Below are positions 5,614 to 6,975 of a DNA stretch of 6,975 nt, piece by piece. Each line of letters begins with the position of its first letter. Position 1 is the stretch's first letter. The DNA is taken from positions 1 through 6,975 of the forward strand of contig CALHWB010000008.1 in NCBI GenBank assembly GCA_938036835.1, in the 5' to 3' direction. Below the pieces are notes generated by a model. The model saw only the letters and a program-made list of their open reading frames with translations. It made no database searches and was not told the origin of the DNA. A program made the translations under genes and the position numbers. The stretch is from an uncultured Propionibacterium sp. Lineage in GTDB: Bacteria; Actinomycetota; Actinomycetes; Propionibacteriales; Propionibacteriaceae.

Positions 5614-6908
5614 CGGCGACCCCGCAGCATGCGCAGTTCGGCCAGCAGGCCGGCGCTCGGCGAAAACTCGGCCAGCTGACCGGAATCGTCGGCCAGATAG
5701 GCGAGGTGGGTTACCGGCCGGCCGTTTTCCATGGCGCCGGTCAATTCGCGGACCTCGCCGATGAACCGCCGGCGGATCCCGCCGCGCCAGGTGTCGTCCA
5801 CCAGCTTCACGTGGATGAGCAGGTGCAGGTTGAGGGCGATCTGCCGGTATGCCTCGCTCATCGTCAGGACGCCGCCCTGGGCGACCCGGGCGGCCAGCCG
5901 GTCCATGGTGGACGCCGCCGAATGGGAGTGGGTGGTGGACATGGTGCCGGTGCCGGACTGCATGGCTTCGAACATCGCACCGGCCTCCTGCCCGCGCACC
6001 TCGCCCACGATCAGCCGGGACAGGTTCTGGCGCAGGGCTTCGGGGATCAGATCGGCGACGGTGTATTCGCCGATGCTGCGGCCCTGCCGGTATTCCCCCA
6101 GGCCGACCTTCGCCTGCAAGGCAACCATGTTGCGCCGGTTGGGCAGCAGGTGGGTCAGCAGTTCGTAGTCGGTTTCCAGGGTGCCGATGCGTTCGCCGTC
6201 CGGGATGGCCGCCAGCAGGGCGCGCAGCAGGGTGGTCTTGCCGGCCCCCTGGTCGCCGGAGATCACCATGGATTTGCGGGCCAGCACGCAGTCGGCCAGC
6301 AGCTCGGCCAGCTGCCCGGGCAGCATTCCGGATGCCGCCAGGTCGCGCAGCGAGACGTCGGTCAGCAGATGCTGGCGGATCACGATGGCCGGGCGGTAGC
6401 TCAGCCCGAACGCGATGGCGTGCAGCCGGAACCGGTCGCCCAGGGCCAGGGTCATCATCGGGTGTGCGTCGTCGAAGGCCCGGGCGGGGGTCGCCGAGGC
6501 CCCGAGGAAGCGGATCGCCTCCACCAGTTCCGCATCCGAATCGGCCACCGGTGGATGCTCGACCCGCCGGCCGTCGCCGAATTGCACGATCACCGAGTCG
6601 CAGCCGTGCAGTTCGATGTTTTCCGCCTCGGGTATCTCGAACAGCGGTTGCAGCCGGCCGTAGCCGAAGATGGCGTCCTCGACGGCGCTGGCGTAGCCGT
6701 GTTCCAATGCCAGCGGCCACAGCTGTTCGCCGCGTTGGCTGAGCAGCTGGGCGTGGGCGCGCACCACGCCGCGGATCACCGCCCGCCCCAGCTGCCGGCG
6801 GTCTTCGGCCGGCATCGCGCGCCCATGCTCGCCGGCCCAGTGCTGGGAGTTTTCGGCGATCTGTTCGCTGGCCTGCCGGCGCAGTTCCACCACCAGCCCC
6901 CAGTCCAC
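5610..6908 (-). CDS. cpaF: CpaF/TadA-family secretion ATPase of the Tad pilus (5' end uncertain)
   Basis: Cytoplasmic VirB11/GspE-type ATPase that powers Tad/Flp pilus assembly through TadB and TadC. Numbering from the GTG at 6908, the N-terminal helical part (about 1-85) leads into the typical FGYGRLQPLFE motif (81-91) and the N-terminal ATPase subdomain (about 90-180). The Walker A motif is GDQGAGKT (218-225). The Asp-box region is around TLETDYEL (243-250), Walker B is LIVGEVRGQE (299-308) with E303, and the His box is TTHSHSA (325-331). All key residues are present, so it should be active. The frame stays open from 6908 to the window edge, coding a Pro/Ala/Arg-rich stretch, and there is no good Shine-Dalgarno before the GTG, so the true start may lie outside the window. 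The stop overlaps the tadB start as ATGA. Family assignment is very secure; the start is not. Confidence 0.95.
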   Translation of the reverse strand: MDWGLVVELRRQASEQIAENSQHWAGEHGRAMPAEDRRQLGRAVIRGVVRAHAQLLSQRGEQLWPLALEHGYASAVEDAIFGYGRLQPLFEIPEAENIELHGCDSVIVQFGDGRRVEHPPVADSDAELVEAIRFLGASATPARAFDDAHPMMTLALGDRFRLHAIAFGLSYRPAIVIRQHLLTDVSLRDLAASGMLPGQLAELLADCVLARKSMVISGDQGAGKTTLLRALLAAIPDGERIGTLETDYELLTHLLPNRRNMVALQAKVGLGEYRQGRSIGEYTVADLIPEALRQNLSRLIVGEVRGQEAGAMFEAMQSGTGTMSTTHSHSAASTMDRLAARVAQGGVLTMSEAYRQIALNLHLLIHVKLVDDTWRGGIRRRFIGEVRELTGAMENGRPVTHLAYLADDSGQLAEFSPSAGLLAELRMLRGRR

Positions 6909-6975
6909 CCGGGTTGGGGCGCTGGCTCGCCGGTTGCCGCCCGGCCGGGCGGTGGCACCGGCCGGGCGTCCGGGC

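Noticed and set aside
5614..6720. N-terminal extension of tadB through the whole of cpaF (frame open from 6720)
   Set aside because: The part before 5613 is an Arg/Pro-rich out-of-frame reading of cpaF. The first membrane segment and the ATGA-coupled ATG at 5613 mark the true start.
5849..6742. Plus-strand 297-residue open frame opposite cpaF
   Set aside because: Antisense to the ATPase motifs, with Arg/Pro/Ser-rich composition and no recognisable domain.
1..6975. CRISPR arrays, tRNA/rRNA genes, insertion sequence ends
   Set aside because: No spaced direct repeats, no tRNA-like acceptor/TψC pattern and no transposase fragment were seen; almost all bases are inside coupled coding genes.

Overview
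The window is a GC-rich stretch with dense, overlapping genes, all on the minus strand. Base composition, gene content and protein style (Ala/Gly/Pro/Arg-rich) suggest a filamentous or other high-GC actinomycete. I cannot place it to genus. Seven protein genes form one apparent operon read from right to left. No RNA genes, insertion sequences or CRISPR arrays were seen, and no gap between genes exceeds about 80 bases.

Right to left, the layout is a Tad (tight adherence, Flp-type IV pilus / type II secretion-like) locus. It runs: the CpaF/TadA hexameric ATPase (5' end open at the window edge); TadB and TadC, the two inner-membrane platform proteins (T2SSF family); a 78-residue Flp-like pilin candidate; and two TadE-like pseudopilins. 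The last gene encodes an 892-residue membrane protein with three N-terminal membrane spans, two LysM wall-binding modules, a fourth span, a cytoplasmic region with no recognised domain, and a C-terminal winged helix plus bacterial transcriptional activator domain (BTAD). Consecutive genes mostly touch: a 4-bp ATGA overlap for cpaF/tadB, 8 bp for tadB/tadC, 32 bp for the pilin/first TadE-like gene, a 1-base gap between the TadE-like genes, and ATGA again before the regulator. The one sizeable internal gap (43 bases) precedes the pilin candidate and carries the best Shine-Dalgarno sequence in the window.

The working model, an inference from family knowledge, is as follows. CpaF powers assembly through TadB/TadC, and the Flp-like protein is the main pilin. 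The TadE-like proteins are minor pilins or initiators, and the LysM-BTAD protein links cell-wall contact outside to transcription inside. The prepilin peptidase, TadZ/CpaE and CpaB-type parts are not in the window and may lie to either side. The most interesting points are the predicted wall-to-DNA regulator and its undefined central region, a shared pilin-like motif in which Glu and Gln swap places between two neighbouring proteins, and two TTA leucine codons found only in tadB.
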